A stretch of DNA of 64,000 nucleotides, from positions 8,063,001 through 8,127,000 of the forward strand of contig NC_092677.1 of NCBI RefSeq assembly GCF_964355755.1, written 5' to 3'. The DNA comes from Antedon mediterranea (taxonomy: Eukaryota; Echinodermata; Crinoidea; Comatulida; Antedonidae). A model generated the notes under the pieces. It was not told where the DNA came from and ran no database searches. It saw nothing but the letters and a program-made list of their open reading frames with translations. Positions 60,300 through 64,000 of the stretch are shown here, one piece after another; positions within the stretch are counted from its first letter, which is position 1; each line of letters starts with the position of its first letter. The translations under genes and the position numbers were made by a program.

Positions 60300-62433
60300 T
60301 CATATTGGGCCTGAACCACTTAAATACCATTATACGCCAACGTGTAGCCTACTATAATTATAGACCGGCTATAAAATAAAACGAATAAAACAGTATTCGT
60401 TAGGTAAAGCCCATTTTCTACAGATACATTATAACAACATAACAACAACCCCTGCCTTATCGCACCTTTCCATTATGTCTACACAGCAAAGTTCTGATAA
60501 TGCATGAAAAAAAAGCAAAATAAATTTGTAAAATATTTAATGAAATATTCCCTACGCAAAATCTGCTCTAAGTATAGACACATAACATACGCACAGCATT
60601 GCTAACTGAAATTGCAAGTGCTGAGTGGGATGATGCGAATAATATATCATCCAGCAGACGCATAACGTAATATATTTTTTATCAAACCTACGCACTTAAT
60701 AAAATAGTACAGTTTCTCATCATTTTAAATCTTACAGTATATGTTTTATTATCTTTATACAATCATAAAATTAATTTGAAAGCAAAAATCTCATAGCTAC
60801 TGTTTGTATTTTGTTTTATATATCGTTTTGTAAATGCTGTTGTTTCCGCAAAGTAAAGAGTAAAATATTATTATATCAATAAGATATGTCTCAACTAATT
60901 TTAAAATGAATGTATTTTTTATAGTTTGTATTTTGTTGATAAATCAATATTTAAAAATATCTACGCATTTTGCTTCCGTTCAGTTCAATCTTCTAATACA
61001 AAAACAATCTGTCATCAAAGGTGGTGGAAGATAGACTTTCTTCATTAATAAATGAATGAATGACTAGTGGAGGTAAGGTACGTTTGATCAAATCCAAACA
61101 CTGTTTTATGTTATGACTATTCGGGTAATTTTGTCTCACATACGCCGCATAATATTTACTCTTGATTTGTCCAGATTATAAAATGACCGTAATTTGTTTC
61201 TATCCTGAGCGGGTCTTCACTTAACCACCCGTTCGCTCCCCGTGTTGTGTAAAGTGTGCTGAAATTGTATAAAAACTTTTTAATTTACCCGTAACAAACT
61301 TTCTCCAAAGCAAATACATTTCCATACATTACCGTAGTTAATTATATATTAATGATAGGTTTAGCGTAAAATTGATATTCTTAATCTTATCTGACCATAT
61401 TATATGAATCATAAAGGCCAATTTACACATGCGGTAACGGTAAACGAAAAACAATATAGAATCTATGTTCTTATGACCATTTACACACAACGCGGCCGAG
61501 CGCGCGGAGCGGACGTGCCGTTTGATACAGTATAGAACCCCTTTTAAATACCCCTGTTCAGTGCGCACATTAAAATGACATCTCTGCAGTAGACATACCT
61601 TATGTGAAAACCTTCTAATCGTTGTGGTAAGCGGCACATTTAATTGCCATTTAGGAGGTGAGATTGATGTAGAAATATTAACATATGCGACAAATGTGTC
61701 ATTTTATATTATGTACATAAAAATAACTTGCATGTTATGTGCGCACGAGGACCACACTCTAGAAGTTTGTGCATAAGATAGCACACGCCTCTATCCTAAT
61801 TGAATACGCCTCTGTGATAACTGTTATACCAAAATATTATAATTATGAGTTATGTGATTATTGATGACCTGGTGATGCACATAATAGGGATGGATAATCT
61901 TTAGATTTGCGTCGACCGATGACCAACCTAGGTCAGGTCAATCGATGTGTCGTAAGTTGTTGCCTGGACCTAAACCTAACATTGTCAGCAATTTCTTTCT
62001 GTTTTTTCCGTTGCTTGGATAATCTCTTATATATTTATATTTTTTACTCCATCTTTGGTATTGCATTCTTTAAAATTACCCTTTTTTCAATGGGCTTGCC
62101 TGAATCTTCGACTGCCCGGTGTTTTCACTTCTTGTTTTCGCTTCTTGTTTTCGCTTCTCCTTCTACTTCCTTCCACACATACTATGTTTTTTATTGGTTA
62201 TTATCCCAAGTGTTTATATAATTATTATTTATGTATTTTTAATATATGTGTAGAGAAATGTATTGAGTAGATATTGAATATTGAATAAACAAAAATCAAA
62301 ATCGACCATCAAATCTGTTTTCGAGATGGGGAGCGGGAGCACACGACGTAGTTCGATCGAAAGCTCCTTAATACCAGAACAAGTGCACTAACCCATACCT
62401 TAATTTTTGTTTAATAAACTATTTTAATGTCAT
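60300..62433. other. Gene-free stretch
   Basis: AT-rich. No convincing exon was seen; the open frames at 61338-61637 and 61907-62221 have no recognised similarity and low-complexity hydrophobic content. Confidence 0.5.
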
Positions 62434-62672
62434 AAAAATATAGTTATTAACTTTGACCAAAAATTGGATCGAAAAACAAATGATTTACTTGAAAAACTGT
62501 AATTTAAAGCTAAAAATAGTAAGCCAGTGTATTTTTGGCTGAATTTATTTTGTAATTTCATAAGTGAAAACTTTATTGTTTCGGTATTTTCTGCAGAACG
62601 TTAAAGTTACCATTTTAAAATGGCGTATTCAATCTCTGATTTTATTGATCTTCATTGTTCATGGTTTTGGGG
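62434..62672. mobile_element. MITE family C, copy 2 (reverse, end missing)
   Basis: GTTATTAACTTTGACCAAAA, TTTTGTAATTTCATAAGTGA, GTATTCAATC and CATGGTTTTGGGGG follow, in reverse order and complement, the 1505-1865 element. Where the terminal repeat should be, the 32-bp tandem array begins. Confidence 0.75.
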
Positions 62673-62673
62673 G

Positions 62674-62802
62674 TTTAACCCATTATAACCCAATACCTAC
62701 CGGTATTTAACCCATTATAACCCAATACCTACCGGTATTTAACCCATTATAACCCAATACCTACCGCTATTTAACCCATTATAACCCAATACCTACCGGT
62801 AT
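62674..62802. repeat. 32-bp tandem repeat, four units
   Basis: TTTAACCCATTATAACCCAA + TACCTACCGGTA starts at 62674, 62706, 62738 and 62770; near-identical (one G to C). It starts at the broken end of the MITE. Confidence 0.97.
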
Positions 62803-63574
62803 TTTCTTCTTATTTCCAAGCATTTTCATCGATTTTTATATACAATCTAGCCATCATAACTATTTAAAAAGACTATTTTCAAAGATGGATGTTCTACTTA
62901 TGATAAACAGTTTTAGATTTGCTGAACTTTTAGCAATTATAGTTGTTATTATATTTGTACAATTATTATACATCGGACCCTAGGGTTACAACTTTCAAAA
63001 TGTAATTTTCAACGCATCAGCAAAACAAGCTATTTATAAAGTCATATATTATGAATATTAATATAATATTTTGTATTGAAATTAAGATTGTAACATCATA
63101 TCTTATCCCATTAACGCAGCTGAGGAATTGATTTTAATAGATTAAAAATTTAATATAGGCCTAAATACAGATGTTTTTTATGTGAAATATTTTAAATAGA
63201 TGTAGTGCAATTGTTGAGAAAGTGATTTGTTGAAAGCACCTCGCATCAAGTATCGTACCGTACCGTATGACATTGATTTCTCTATAAACAAATATAACTA
63301 TGAAGAGAGCAGCTGCTTCATAACAATTATAGGTTTTTTAATTATGAATATTAGTTACAAGATAAAAGGCAATACGCTTTGCTACATTGACCATACAGGG
63401 TAGATTATGTTTGCGGTCCGTAGAAAAACGATTAACACAATGAAACGTCAGATGCTTAAAAAAACCCAGATGCTAAAATATATTCTAGATGCTAAAATAA
63501 ACATAGGAATTAAAATGAAGCTATTTATTTAGAAACCCATATGTACTAACAGACAACATTTAAAGAGAGTACAT

Positions 63575-64000
63575 TCATTCGGAGAGTTAAATCAACATCC
63601 ACTGAATTATAAATTCAATGAGAGTGAATTCAATATTCAATGAGATTGAATTCAACATCCATTGAGATTGAATTGAAAATTCAGTGAGAGTGAATTAATT
63701 AATGAGAGTGAATTCAACATTCAATGAGAGTGAAATCAACATCCAATGAGAGTGAAATCAACATCCAATGAGAGTGAAATGAACATCAAATGAGATGAAT
63801 TCAACATCAAATGAGAGTGAAATCAACATCCAATGAGAGTGAAATCAACATCCAATGAGAGTGAAATCAACATCAAATGAGAGTGAAATCAACATCCAAT
63901 GAGAGTGAAATCAACATCCAATGAGATTGAAATCAACATCAAATGAGATGAATTCAACATCAAATGAGAGTGAAATCAACATCCAATGAGAGTGAAATCA
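63575..64000. repeat. 22-bp minisatellite running off the window
   Basis: The unit AATGAGAGTGAAATCAACAT + CC (variants GAATTCAACATTC, ATGAGATGAATTC) becomes more uniform toward the right edge. The array continues past 64000. Confidence 0.95.

Noticed and set aside
59824-60319. Three overlapping frames on both strands (65 to 118 codons)
   Set aside because: They read through the family B MITE hairpin; both strands are open because the sequence is palindromic.
61907-62270. Hydrophobic overlapping plus-strand frames
   Set aside because: T/C-rich low-complexity DNA gives Phe/Leu/Ser-rich peptides; no start context, splice sites or similarity.

Overview
This window is AT-rich, intron-dense, non-coding-rich DNA from an animal nuclear genome. 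Genes are split by GT-AG introns, there are no operons, and the window is full of miniature inverted-repeat transposons (MITEs), tRNA-derived SINE pieces, minisatellites and one LINE. The palindromic octamer TAGGCCTA recurs in introns and intergenic DNA. Together with the protein similarities, this suggests a marine invertebrate deuterostome, most likely an echinoderm. That is an inference; the class is not settled.

Layout. 11-5226 (+): the last six coding exons of the ER protein NOMO (BOS/multipass translocon complex), all joined by phase-0 introns; the 5' part lies before the window. 5227-8468: intergenic, with a 25-bp hairpin-bearing minisatellite. 8481-23536 (+): a complete 14-coding-exon TRPC-type cation channel of about 886 residues. 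It resembles TRPC4/5 most, but has a long glycosylatable S3-S4 loop, no CxxC zinc motif and one GC-AG intron. Its second intron carries a 3.3-kb element with about 160-bp terminal inverted repeats and an internal minisatellite. 23.6-29 kb: minisatellites and duplications. 29.0-32.7 kb: a roughly 202-bp satellite interrupted by a 5'-truncated, frameshifted LINE. 32.7-64 kb: mostly repeats, with two to three promoter-like islands and one small four-exon candidate gene on the minus strand (56494-57368) that no long ORF reveals.

The two recognised genes are neighbours on the same strand but have no known joint pathway: NOMO helps ER membrane-protein biogenesis, and TRPC is a plasma-membrane channel. 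No CRISPR, rRNA, intact tRNA or prokaryotic feature is visible. All exon borders come from reading splice sites, frames and family similarity by eye; no search was run.
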